Assembly (NCBI GenBank): GCA_030841245.1
Contig: JAVEDG010000119.1
Coordinates: 1-11,461 of the forward strand
Direction: 5' to 3'
DNA length: 11,461 nt
Source: Actinomycetota bacterium
GTDB taxonomy: Bacteria; Actinomycetota; Actinomycetes; JACCUZ01
Positions 1 through 6,156 of this stretch are shown piece after piece (positions within the stretch are counted from its first letter, which is position 1; each line of letters starts with the position of its first letter). A program made the translations under genes and the position numbers. The notes under the pieces are model-generated. The model worked only from the letters and a program-made list of their open reading frames with translations, did not search any database and was not told the DNA's origin.

Positions 1-282
1 GTGGGTGAGGTCGTCTGCAGTCTTCGCGTCCCGTGAAGCTAGCTGAACCTGGACACGCGCGGCGTCCACCTTGCCGGTCCGGAGGTCCCGCACCGCCTCC
101 AGGACGTGGGCGCGCGCAGACTCGAGGTGGTTCTCCGCCGCCCGCCCGCGCAGGACGAGCCAGGTGGCGAGAGCGACGAGCACCAGAACCGTGGCTGCGG
201 CGCCGAGGAGGATCTTGGTGACGAGACTGCGCCGTTTGGCGTGGTGGGCGATTCCCTTCGCCGGCTCGGGGGTGCGCGTCAC
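1..282 (-). CDS. Membrane-anchored protein, N-terminal part, probably DUF4012 family (runs off left edge)
   Basis: The minus strand is open for 94 codons from a GTG at 282 to the window edge. The product has a basic, cytoplasmic N-terminus (residues 1-19, with HHAKRR at 13-18). One hydrophobic segment follows at about 20-44 (LVTKILLG to TWLVLR). After it comes an amphipathic helical stretch with AENHLESARAHV at 48-60 and a VDAARVQVQLASRDAKTADDLTH tail split around 72-94. A single anchor followed by alternating Ala/Arg helices of this type is how many actinobacterial DUF4012 proteins begin. That family has no firmly established function; it is often found near cell-surface or polysaccharide genes. 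The GTG is the only plausible start, because the codons upstream in frame offer no ATG, GTG or TTG. There is no Shine-Dalgarno, and a TACGCT box sits seven bases upstream, so the mRNA may be leaderless. The gene is sure; the family name is an inference from the N-terminus only. Confidence 0.72.
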   Translation of the reverse strand, partial: MTRTPEPAKGIAHHAKRRSLVTKILLGAAATVLVLVALATWLVLRGRAAENHLESARAHVLEAVRDLRTGKVDAARVQVQLASRDAKTADDLTH

Positions 283-288
283 TCGTGC

Positions 289-294
289 AGCGTA
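289..294 (-). promoter_or_regulatory. -10 box for the leftmost minus-strand gene, leaderless arrangement
   Basis: On the minus strand the hexamer is TACGCT (TAnnnT). Counting the last T as -7 puts +1 at 282, the first base of the GTG start codon. I see no good -35 hexamer. The call rests on the exact placement and on the absence of a ribosome binding site. Confidence 0.45.
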
Positions 295-343
295 GATGAC
301 CTTCTTCGCCGGAGACGGACGCCCGCACCGCCGGAACTGCTCA

Positions 344-366
344 CTGTCACCGCATCGACGTACGGT
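344..366 (+). promoter_or_regulatory. uvrB promoter: RecA-independent DNA-damage (PafBC-type) motif with -10 TACGGT
   Basis: CTGTCACCG (344-352), eight bases, then TACGGT (361-366). The known actinobacterial RecA-independent damage promoter is tTGTCRgtg-N8-TAnnnT. Here the TGTCR core, the N8 gap and the TAnnnT box all match; the first base and the G-T at positions 7-8 of the upstream element do not (6 of 9). The predicted +1 is 373, the first base of the uvrB GTG, so the transcript would be leaderless. PafBC control is inferred from the motif and from the same architecture at uvrA. I see no LexA box in this 90-bp divergent intergenic region. Confidence 0.65.
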
Positions 367-372
367 TGAGGC

Positions 373-2484
373 GTGCGCCCCACAACCGACCTCGAGCGCA
401 GCGTCGCACCGTTCCGCGTCGTCAGCGACTTCCAGCCCGCCGGCGACCAGCCGACGGCGATCGACGACCTCGAACGCCGCGTCCGCGCCGGCGAGAAGGA
501 CATCGTGCTGCTCGGCGCCACCGGCACCGGCAAGTCCGCGACGACCGCTTGGCTGGTCGAGCGGTTGCAGCGGCCGACCCTGGTCATGGCACCGAACAAG
601 ACCCTGGCTGCCCAGCTGGCCACGGAGTTCCGCGAGCTGCTGCCGCACAACGCGGTCGAGTACTTCGTCTCCTACTACGACTACTACCAGCCCGAGGCCT
701 ACATCCCGCAGACGGACACCTACATCGAGAAGGACTCGTCGATCAACGACGAGGTGGAGCGGCTGCGGCATTCCGCGACGAACAGCCTGCTGACCCGGCG
801 TGACGTGATCGTGGTCGCCTCGGTGTCGTGCATCTACGGGCTCGGCACACCCCAGGAGTACGTCGATCGGATGGTGCGGCTCAAGGTCGGGGACACGATC
901 GAGCGCGACCAGCTGCTCCGGCGTTTCGTGGAGATCCAGTACACCCGCAACGACCTGGCCTTCACCCGCGGCACGTTCCGCGTCCGCGGCGACACCGTCG
1001 AGATCTTCCCGGTATACGAGCAGCTCGCGGTGCGCATCGAGATGTTCGGCGACGAGATCGAGCGGCTCATGACGCTGCACCCACTGACCGGCGAGATCGT
1101 CACGGAGGACGAGGAGCTCTACGTCTTCCCGGCCACGCACTACGTCGCCGGGCCTGAGCGGATGGAGCGCGCGATCGGCGGCATCGAGCTCGAGCTGGCC
1201 GACCGGCTGGCCGAGCTGGATCGGCAGAGCAAGCTGCTCGAGGCGCAGCGGCTGCGGATGCGCACGACCTACGACATCGAGATGATGCGACAGGTCGGCT
1301 TCTGCTCGGGCATCGAGAACTACTCCCGCCACATCGACGGCCGCGCGCCCGGGTCGGCGCCCAACTGTCTGATCGACTACTTCCCCGAGGACTTCCTGCT
1401 CGTCATCGACGAGTCACACGTGACCGTGCCGCAGATCGGCGGGATGTACGAGGGGGACATGAGCCGCAAGCGGACCCTCGTCGACCACGGGTTCCGGCTG
1501 CCGAGCGCGACCGACAACCGGCCGTTGAAGTGGGAGGAGTTCCTCGACCGGATCGGCCAGACCGTCTACCTGTCGGCGACGCCGGGCCCCTACGAGCTGT
1601 CGCGGGGCAAGGGTGACCCGGTCGAGCAGATCATCCGGCCGACCGGGCTGGTCGATCCCGAGGTTGTGGTGAAGCCGACGAAGGGTCAGATCGACGACCT
1701 GGTGCACGAGATCAAGCTGCGTGCCGACAAGAACGAGCGCGTGCTCGTCACCACCCTGACCAAGAAGATGGCCGAGGACCTCACCGACTACCTCCTCGAG
1801 CTGGGGGTCCGGGTTCGCTACCTGCACTCCGAGGTCGACACGCTGCGCCGGGTCGAGCTGTTGCGCGAGCTGCGCCAGGGCCTGTTCGACGTGCTTGTCG
1901 GCATCAACCTGCTGCGCGAGGGCCTGGACCTGCCGGAGGTCTCCCTGGTGTCGATCCTCGACGCCGACAAGGAGGGTTTCCTGCGCTCGGGCACGTCGCT
2001 GGTGCAGACGATCGGCCGTGCGGCTCGCAACGTGTCCGGCCAGGTGCACATGTACGCCGACTCCGTGACGGACTCGATGGCCAAGGCGATCGACGAGACC
2101 AACCGCCGACGCGCCAAGCAGGTCGCCTACAACGAGGCGCACGGCGTCGACCCGATGCCGCTGCTGAAGAAGATCAGCGACATCACCGAGCTGCTCGCCC
2201 GGGAGGACGCCGACACCGAGCAGCTGCTCGGCGGTGGCGGCCGGCAGCAGTCGCGCGGCAAGTCGCCGGTGCCGGGTCTGTCCTCGCGCGGGGACACCGG
2301 TCGGCACGCGAAGGACCTGGCCGGGATGCCGGCGGCGGACCTCGCCGACCTGATCCAGGAGCTCACCGACCAGATGCACGGCGCGGCCCGCGAGCTGCAG
2401 TTCGAGGTCGCGGCGCGGTTGCGCGACGAGATCCGCGAGCTGAAGAAGGAGCTGCGCGGCATGCATGCCGCCGGCACGGTCTGA
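373..2484 (+). CDS. uvrB: UvrB, helicase-like damage-verification subunit of the UvrABC excinuclease
   Basis: Cytoplasmic nucleotide excision repair protein. UvrB is loaded onto damaged DNA by UvrA, opens the strands with its beta-hairpin, and then recruits UvrC for incision. The 703-residue product is a complete, usual-length UvrB. Visible landmarks are Walker A GATGTGKS (48-55), the beta-hairpin region beginning YFVSYYDYYQPEAYIPQ (97-113), the DESH Walker B box (346-349), the SATP helicase motif near residue 400, and a C-terminal UVR domain (about 661-696, ELQFEVAARLRDEI) that binds UvrA and UvrC. A Gly/Ser/Arg-rich linker (about 618-650) separates the helicase core from the UVR domain. The GTG start gives the expected actinobacterial N-terminus (MRPTTDLERSVAPF). 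It has almost no Shine-Dalgarno but has a TACGGT box placed for a leaderless mRNA. The VOC gene starts 10 bases after the stop, so the two are probably co-transcribed. Confidence 0.99.
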   Translation: MRPTTDLERSVAPFRVVSDFQPAGDQPTAIDDLERRVRAGEKDIVLLGATGTGKSATTAWLVERLQRPTLVMAPNKTLAAQLATEFRELLPHNAVEYFVSYYDYYQPEAYIPQTDTYIEKDSSINDEVERLRHSATNSLLTRRDVIVVASVSCIYGLGTPQEYVDRMVRLKVGDTIERDQLLRRFVEIQYTRNDLAFTRGTFRVRGDTVEIFPVYEQLAVRIEMFGDEIERLMTLHPLTGEIVTEDEELYVFPATHYVAGPERMERAIGGIELELADRLAELDRQSKLLEAQRLRMRTTYDIEMMRQVGFCSGIENYSRHIDGRAPGSAPNCLIDYFPEDFLLVIDESHVTVPQIGGMYEGDMSRKRTLVDHGFRLPSATDNRPLKWEEFLDRIGQTVYLSATPGPYELSRGKGDPVEQIIRPTGLVDPEVVVKPTKGQIDDLVHEIKLRADKNERVLVTTLTKKMAEDLTDYLLELGVRVRYLHSEVDTLRRVELLRELRQGLFDVLVGINLLREGLDLPEVSLVSILDADKEGFLRSGTSLVQTIGRAARNVSGQVHMYADSVTDSMAKAIDETNRRRAKQVAYNEAHGVDPMPLLKKISDITELLAREDADTEQLLGGGGRQQSRGKSPVPGLSSRGDTGRHAKDLAGMPAADLADLIQELTDQMHGAARELQFEVAARLRDEIRELKKELRGMHAAGTV

Positions 2485-2489
2485 GGGGA
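2484..2489 (+). promoter_or_regulatory. Ribosome binding site deciding the VOC gene start
   Basis: AGGGGA begins on the last base of the uvrB stop codon and lies five bases before the GTG at 2495. An in-frame ATG at 2465 would give a start inside uvrB without such a site, so the GTG is preferred. Confidence 0.7.
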
Positions 2490-2494
2490 ACCGG

Positions 2495-2917
2495 GTGGCA
2501 CGCACAGTCCAGGTGGTGGTCGACTGCGCCGACCCCGCGGCGCTCGCCGAGTTCTGGGCGGACGCGCTGGGCTACGTCCTGGAGCCGCCGCCCGAGGGAT
2601 ACGGCTCCTGGCAGGAGTGGCTGGTAGCCGTCGGCGTCCCCGAGCACCTGTGGAACAGCCGGTCCGCGGTGGTGGACCCGGACGGTGCCGGGCCGCGGGT
2701 CTTCTTCCAGCAGGTGCCCGAGGAGAAGGCCGGCAAGAACCGGGTGCACCTCGACGTCCGGGTCGGCGGCCGCGGACCCGACGCGCGAGCGCTGATCGAT
2801 GCCGAGGTGGCCAGGCTCGAGGGACGCGGAGCCACCCGGGCCTGGGTCGTCGACGAGCCGAACGACTACTGCGTCGTCCTGCGCGACCCCGAGGGCAACG
2901 AGTTCTGCGTGACCTGA
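2495..2917 (+). CDS. VOC-superfamily (glyoxalase-like) protein
   Basis: A 140-residue single-domain protein of the vicinal-oxygen-chelate fold, closest in pattern to the glyoxalase-like domain common in actinobacteria. The first beta-alpha unit reads VQVVVDCADPAALAEFWADALGY. The middle contains RVHLDVRV, typical of the second repeat's first strand. The end is the family hallmark CVVLRDPEGNEFCV. The VOC fold supports metal-dependent isomerases, dioxygenases and antibiotic-binding proteins, so the substrate cannot be told. It has no signal peptide or membrane segment and should be cytosolic. GTG 2495 is chosen because AGGGGA precedes it by five bases and the family starts just before the first beta strand; the upstream ATG at 2465 would add ten residues overlapping uvrB. 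It probably shares the uvrB transcript, but a repair role would be a guess. Confidence 0.88.
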   Translation: MARTVQVVVDCADPAALAEFWADALGYVLEPPPEGYGSWQEWLVAVGVPEHLWNSRSAVVDPDGAGPRVFFQQVPEEKAGKNRVHLDVRVGGRGPDARALIDAEVARLEGRGATRAWVVDEPNDYCVVLRDPEGNEFCVT

Positions 2918-2928
2918 GCGGCTCGTGA

Positions 2929-2934
2929 GACACT
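2929..2934 (+). promoter_or_regulatory. Possible weak -10 box for the terC leader
   Basis: GACACT resembles TAnnnT at two of three fixed positions and would place +1 at 2941, exactly the first base of the riboswitch P1 strand GGAGG. I find no convincing -35, so read-through from uvrB and the VOC gene is an equal alternative. Confidence 0.25.
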
Positions 2935-2940
2935 GAGCGT

Positions 2941-3064
2941 GGAGGGGAGTACTCCCCGACGACGGTGTCGTCATCACGATCCGGCCCGACTGCCAGGTCC
3001 GGCGCCGTCGGCCCGGCCCCAGGCGGGCGGAAGAGACCTCCGACCAGCTCGACGGTCGGAGGAG
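2941..3064 (+). promoter_or_regulatory. yybP-ykoY manganese riboswitch with ribosome-binding-site hairpin
   Basis: The leader begins GGAGGGGAGTA (2941-2951), containing the GGGGAGUA typical of the 5' end of yybP-ykoY aptamers. It closes with AAGAGACCTCC (3031-3041), resembling the conserved 3' end. GGAGG (2941-2945) can pair with CCTCC (3037-3041) as P1. Inside are a GACGAC/GTCGTC arm (2958-2963 with 2967-2972) and a GCCCG/CGGGC arm (3011-3015 with 3024-3028). The same CCTCCGACC (3037-3045) is also perfectly complementary to GGTCGGAGG (3054-3062), a 9-bp hairpin that buries the terC ribosome binding site (GGAGGAG, 3058-3064). The two pairings exclude each other. Mn2+ stabilising P1 would free the site and turn translation on, as described for Escherichia coli alx and mntP. 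The class and ligand are inferred from the motifs and from the TerC gene behind them; I did not run a covariance model. Confidence 0.8.
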
Positions 3065-3069
3065 CGCTC

Positions 3070-4047
3070 ATGGATGTGCCGCACTGGCTCTGGTTGGCCA
3101 GCGTCGGGCTGCTGGTCGGCCTGTTGGCGCTCGACGTGCTCGTCATCGGCCGCCGGCCACACGAGCCGAGCTTGCGCGAGTGCACGGTCGGGATCGCGTT
3201 CTACGTCTCGCTCGCCGTGCTGTTCGGCATCGGGGTCCTGGTCGCCTCCGGCGGCGAGTACGCGGGGGAGTTCTTCGCCGGCTGGCTCACGGAGTACAGC
3301 CTGTCGATCGACAACCTGTTCGTCTTCGTGATCATCATGGCGAGGTTCGCGGTTCCTCGCGAGCTCCAGCAGACCGCTCTGCTGGTCGGCATCATCCTGG
3401 CGCTGGCCATGCGCGGTGTCTTCATCGCACTGGGAGCGGCTGCCATCGCGAGCTTCGGCTGGGTGTTCTACGTGTTCGGAGCCTTCCTGGTCTTCACCGC
3501 GGTCAAGCTGGCCAGGGCCCGTGACGGCGACGACGCGAAGGCACCCGAGAACGCCCTCGTCCGGTGGGTCGAGAAGCGGTTCCCGGCGACTCCGGACTAC
3601 CACGGTGCCGCGTTGCTGGCCCGGGTCGGCAGCCGGCGCCTGGTCACGCCGATGCTGGTCGTCGTCCTGGCTCTCGGCACCACCGACCTGATCTTCGCGC
3701 TGGACTCGATCCCGGCCATCTACGGGTTGACCCAGGAGCCCTACCTCGTCCTCGCCGCGAACGTGTTCGCCCTGATGGGCCTGCGCCAGCTCTACTTCCT
3801 GCTCGGCGGGCTGCTCGAGCGCCTGGTCCACCTCGGCCTCGGACTGTCCGTCGTGCTGGGCTTCATCGGGGTCAAGCTCGTGCTGGAGGCGCTGCACGGC
3901 AACACCCTGCCGTTCATCAACGGGGGTGAGCACGTCGAGTCGGTGCCCACGATCCCGACCTGGCTCTCGCTCGCGGTGATCGTCGCCACGCTCGCGCTGA
4001 CGACCGTGACGAGCCTGATCGCCGTACGCCGCGCCGAACGGTCCTGA
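3070..4047 (+). CDS. TerC-family integral membrane protein, probable Mn2+ exporter
   Basis: A 325-residue protein with about eight to nine hydrophobic segments, the length and layout of the TerC/Alx group. Family signatures are WLTEYSLSIDNLFVFVII (72-89, with acidic E75 and D81 in the membrane) and ALGTTDLIFALDSIPAIYGL (201-220, with D206 and D212), then NVFALMGLRQLYFLL (231-245). These acidic residues are the likely metal-handling positions. A charged cytoplasmic loop (about 149-178) separates the halves. TerC was first named for tellurium resistance, but members in Bacillus subtilis and E. coli Alx are linked to manganese efflux, and the riboswitch-like leader supports that role here. The ATG at 3070 is chosen for its strong GGAGGAG six bases upstream; longer in-frame extensions would run through the riboswitch. 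No other ter genes are present, so tellurite resistance is unlikely. Confidence 0.95.
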   Translation: MDVPHWLWLASVGLLVGLLALDVLVIGRRPHEPSLRECTVGIAFYVSLAVLFGIGVLVASGGEYAGEFFAGWLTEYSLSIDNLFVFVIIMARFAVPRELQQTALLVGIILALAMRGVFIALGAAAIASFGWVFYVFGAFLVFTAVKLARARDGDDAKAPENALVRWVEKRFPATPDYHGAALLARVGSRRLVTPMLVVVLALGTTDLIFALDSIPAIYGLTQEPYLVLAANVFALMGLRQLYFLLGGLLERLVHLGLGLSVVLGFIGVKLVLEALHGNTLPFINGGEHVESVPTIPTWLSLAVIVATLALTTVTSLIAVRRAERS

Positions 4048-4064
4048 CCCCGGTCGTGCACCTT

Positions 4065-4091
4065 CCCGTCCGCATGCCGGGGGTGGACGGG
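4065..4091 (+). terminator. Possible GC-rich terminator hairpin after terC
   Basis: CCCGTCC (4065-4071) and GGACGGG (4085-4091) form a perfect 7-bp stem with a 13-base loop, 17 bases after the TerC stop. There is no T-tract, which is common in high-GC actinobacteria. Whether it terminates is inferred. Confidence 0.45.
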
Positions 4092-4109
4092 CCACCCGAA
4101 GGCCACCGC

Positions 4110-4115
4110 TAGGCT
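4110..4115 (+). promoter_or_regulatory. Possible -10 box for the TauE/SafE gene
   Basis: TAGGCT lies 60 bases before the GTG start and would give a leader of about 53 bases. The nearest -35-like hexamer, TGGACG (4084-4089), is 20 bases away, which is too far, so support is weak. Confidence 0.3.
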
Positions 4116-4174
4116 GCCGCGGACACGGCGACGCTCCCACCCGGAGCCGCACGAGCACGTCGAGGAAGTGAGCG

Positions 4175-5257
4175 GTGGACCCGAGCTGGAGCATCGCGCT
4201 GGCGTCCGCGGCGCCGCCCGCCAACCCGGACTGGTGGGCCATCGCGCTGGCCGGGCTCGTCGTCGGCTTCGTCGTGGGGCTGACGGGCATGGGCGGCGGC
4301 GCGCTGATGACCCCGATGATGATCCTGCTGTTCGGGATCCAGCCGCTCGCCGCCGTGTCGAGCGACCTGGTCGCGTCGTTGGTGATGAAGCCGATCGGCG
4401 GGATCGTTCACGTGCGTCGGGGCACCGTCCACCGGTCGCTGGTGAAGTGGCTGGTCATCGGCTCGGTGCCGTCGGCCTTCTGCGGGGTGCTCGTCCTGCG
4501 AGCGGTGGGGGACACCAGCACGACCGAGACCGTCGTGAAGGCGAGCCTCGGAGTGGCGCTCGTCGTCGCCGCGACCGCGATGGTCGCCAAGGCGATGCTC
4601 GACCTGCGCCAGCTGCGGCGGGCAGCGGCGGCCGGCGAGACACCCCGGGCACGTCTCGGGCCCGGCCAGCTGACGGTCAAGCCGGTGCCGACCCTGCTGG
4701 TCGGCATCTTCGGCGGCCTGATCGTGGGCATGACGTCGGTCGGGTCCGGCTCGCTGATCATCGTGGCGCTGCTGCTGCTCTACCCAGGCATCCGGGCCGG
4801 CGAGCTGGTCGGCACCGACCTGGTGCAGGCGATCCCCCTCGTCGCGTCGGCCTCGATCGGCCACCTGCTCTTCGGTGACTTCCAGCTCGGTCTGACCACG
4901 TCGTTGCTGCTCGGTGCGCTGCCCGGGGTCTACATCGGGGCCCAGGTGTCCAGCCAGGCACCGGGCGGCATCGTGCGTCGGGCGCTCGTCGTCGTGCTGC
5001 TGGCCTCCGGGCTCAAGCTGCTCAATGCGAGCACGACGCTGCTGGTGCTGGTGCTGGTCGGCGTCGCCGCGCTGGGCCCCGTGCTCTGGGCGACGGTCTA
5101 CCGCCGTGCCGAGGGGGCTCCGGCCGAGCGGTCCCCGGCCGCGGTGCTGGGGCTCTACCGGGCCGCCCTCACCGGGAGGTGGGGCAAGCGCAAGAAGGCC
5201 GCAGCCGGTGAGACGCCGGCCGACGCGGCGTCGGACGAGCGGTCGCGGAGCCGCTGA
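4175..5257 (+). CDS. TauE/SafE-family sulfite/organic-anion exporter (membrane permease)
   Basis: A 360-residue membrane protein with the inverted two-half layout of the TauE/SafE family. The first half has GLTGMGGGALMTPMMIL (35-51) and the second the matching GMTSVGSGSLIIVALL (185-200), the Gly-rich repeat motif of the family. About seven to eight hydrophobic helices can be picked out (roughly 22-36, 43-60, 91-110, 122-140, 172-188, 192-204, 238-256, 269-305). A basic loop (143-170) sits between the halves. The family exports sulfite, sulfoacetate or related anions; the substrate here is unknown and no sulfur or taurine genes are nearby. The C-terminal 50 residues are charged and hydrophilic (RWGKRKKAAAGETP near 335-348), likely cytoplasmic. 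The GTG start has GAGGAAG six bases upstream. It is separated from terC by 127 bases holding a hairpin and a possible promoter. Confidence 0.92.
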   Translation: MDPSWSIALASAAPPANPDWWAIALAGLVVGFVVGLTGMGGGALMTPMMILLFGIQPLAAVSSDLVASLVMKPIGGIVHVRRGTVHRSLVKWLVIGSVPSAFCGVLVLRAVGDTSTTETVVKASLGVALVVAATAMVAKAMLDLRQLRRAAAAGETPRARLGPGQLTVKPVPTLLVGIFGGLIVGMTSVGSGSLIIVALLLLYPGIRAGELVGTDLVQAIPLVASASIGHLLFGDFQLGLTTSLLLGALPGVYIGAQVSSQAPGGIVRRALVVVLLASGLKLLNASTTLLVLVLVGVAALGPVLWATVYRRAEGAPAERSPAAVLGLYRAALTGRWGKRKKAAAGETPADAASDERSRSR

Positions 5258-5269
5258 CCAGACGCGAGT

Positions 5270-5328
5270 AGCCCGGACGGGCTGACCCGGTCGTGCGTCC
5301 GGCAGCCGGACGGCCGACCCCCCGTCGG
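5270..5328 (+). terminator. Cluster of three small hairpins after the TauE/SafE gene
   Basis: Three consecutive perfect stems lie 13-71 bases past the stop: AGCCC/GGGCT (5270-5274 with 5279-5283), CGTCCGG/CCGGACG with a 3-base loop (5296-5302 with 5306-5312), and CCGAC/GTCGG with a CCCCC loop (5314-5318 with 5324-5328). The middle one is the strongest. They probably end transcription of the plus-strand gene; there is no T-tract. Confidence 0.55.
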
Positions 5329-5390
5329 ACGCCCGGCGGATGGCGCTTCGGTGAAAGGCGGCCGTAGCGTCGACCTCGACTCGGGGGATG

Positions 5391-5443
5391 CGACCTCGGG
5401 GCCGCCGGTGGGTGGGGGCACGGCGCCGGCGGCGCCGAGGTCG
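5391..5443. repeat. Long imperfect inverted repeat (15 of 16 bp) in the convergent intergenic space
   Basis: The 16 bases at 5391-5406 pair with 5428-5443 with one G-G mismatch (5400 with 5434), around a 21-base loop. The outer arm is CGACCTCGG/CCGAGGTCG and the inner arm GCCGCC/GGCGGC. A second copy of CGACCTCG at 5371-5378 could compete for the same partner, and CGGCGCC/GGCGCCG (5421-5427 with 5431-5437) is an alternative inner hairpin. It lies between convergent genes, so a bidirectional terminator is the simplest reading. A structured small RNA is possible; TAGCGT at 5365-5370 could be a -10 box but has no -35. Nothing else gene-like is seen in 5258-5497. Confidence 0.6.
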
Positions 5444-5461
5444 GTCCCTGGCGCGGGAGCG

Positions 5462-5473
5462 CCCTCGCGAGGG
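5462..5473 (-). terminator. Possible terminator palindrome after the MBL-fold gene
   Basis: CCCTCGCGAGGG is a perfect 12-base palindrome lying 25 bases past the minus-strand stop. The arms touch, so it would form only a short hairpin with an unpaired centre. It may add to the larger hairpin at 5391-5443. Weak call. Confidence 0.3.
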
Positions 5474-5497
5474 TGGCCGTCTGCCGCGCCACGCGGG

Positions 5498-6154
5498 TCA
5501 CCAGCCGCGGGCACGCCAGTCGCCGAGTGCCGGCCGTTCCGCCCCCAGCGTCGAGTCCTTGCCGTGGCCGGGGTAGAACCACGTGTCGTCGGCCAGCCGG
5601 CCGAACAGCTTGGTCTCCACGTCGTGGATCAGCGAGCCGAACGTGTCCGGCCCCGACGTCTTGCCGACGCCACCCGGGAACAGCGAGTCGCCCGTGAAGA
5701 GGTGTCCGTGACCGGACGGGTCGTCGTAGAAGAGGGCCACCGAACCGGGGGTGTGGCCCACGAGCGTGATCACCTCGAGCGTCAGGTCACCGACCGACAC
5801 CGTGTCGCCGTCGCCCAACGGAACGTCGGTGGCCACCGGGATGGCGTCGGCGTCGTCGCGCCCCGCCGCGGTGCGCGCACTCGTGGCGTCGACGACCTCG
5901 GCGAGGGCCTGCCAGTGGTCCCAGTGCTGGTGCGTCGTGACGACCCGGGCGAGTGGCCGCTCACCCACGAGCCCCAGCAGCGTCCCGGCGTCGTTCGCGG
6001 CATCGACGAGGCAGAACTCGCCGGTGGTGCGGCACTCGAGCAGGTAGGCGTTGTTGTCCATCGGTCCGACCGAGACCTTGGTGATCGTCAAGGCGGGGAG
6101 CTCGCGAACGGCTGCCGGGCCGCCCTGATGTACCTCGCCGGTGTAGTCGCTCAT
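5498..6154 (-). CDS. MBL-fold metallo-hydrolase, glyoxalase II-like
   Basis: A 218-residue cytosolic metallo-beta-lactamase-fold protein with a complete metal site. It has THQHWDH (74-80: H75, H77, D79, H80), GHTPGS (133-138: H134), TGDSLFPGGVGKT (154-166: D156) and FYPGHGKD (193-200: H197). The GHTPGS, GD-LF and PGHG motifs are those of the glyoxalase II-like hydrolase branch, which commonly cleaves thioesters of low-molecular-weight thiols. In an actinobacterium the thiol could be mycothiol, which is an inference. ATG 6154 is chosen because GGAG (6164-6161 on this strand) lies six bases upstream; an in-frame ATG at 6166 has no such site. The gene begins two bases after the stop of the upstream maleylpyruvate-isomerase-like gene, so the two are surely one operon and translation may be coupled. 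Confidence 0.93.
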   Translation of the reverse strand: MSDYTGEVHQGGPAAVRELPALTITKVSVGPMDNNAYLLECRTTGEFCLVDAANDAGTLLGLVGERPLARVVTTHQHWDHWQALAEVVDATSARTAAGRDDADAIPVATDVPLGDGDTVSVGDLTLEVITLVGHTPGSVALFYDDPSGHGHLFTGDSLFPGGVGKTSGPDTFGSLIHDVETKLFGRLADDTWFYPGHGKDSTLGAERPALGDWRARGW

Positions 6155-6156
6155 GC

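Noticed and set aside
2465..2494. ATG 2465 as the start of the VOC protein
   Set aside because: It lies within uvrB without a ribosome binding site; GTG 2495 has AGGGGA five bases upstream and starts at the expected point of the fold.
1414..2505. A 363-codon open frame on the minus strand opposite uvrB
   Set aside because: It is the complement of a certain uvrB frame, has low-complexity Arg/Val/Leu/Gln-rich composition and no recognisable domain; long antisense frames are expected at this GC content.
3070..4047. Tellurite-resistance function from the TerC name
   Set aside because: No other ter genes are present, and the leader points to manganese control; the name is historical.
2974..4290. 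A 438-codon open frame on the minus strand opposite terC
   Set aside because: It is Asp/Arg/Gln/His-rich shadow sequence that runs through the riboswitch, terC and the start of the next gene, with no fold or motif.
5365..5370. TAGCGT as the promoter of a small RNA in the convergent space
   Set aside because: No -35 element or defined end could be matched to it; a single hexamer is too common to support an RNA gene call, so it is mentioned only with the hairpin.
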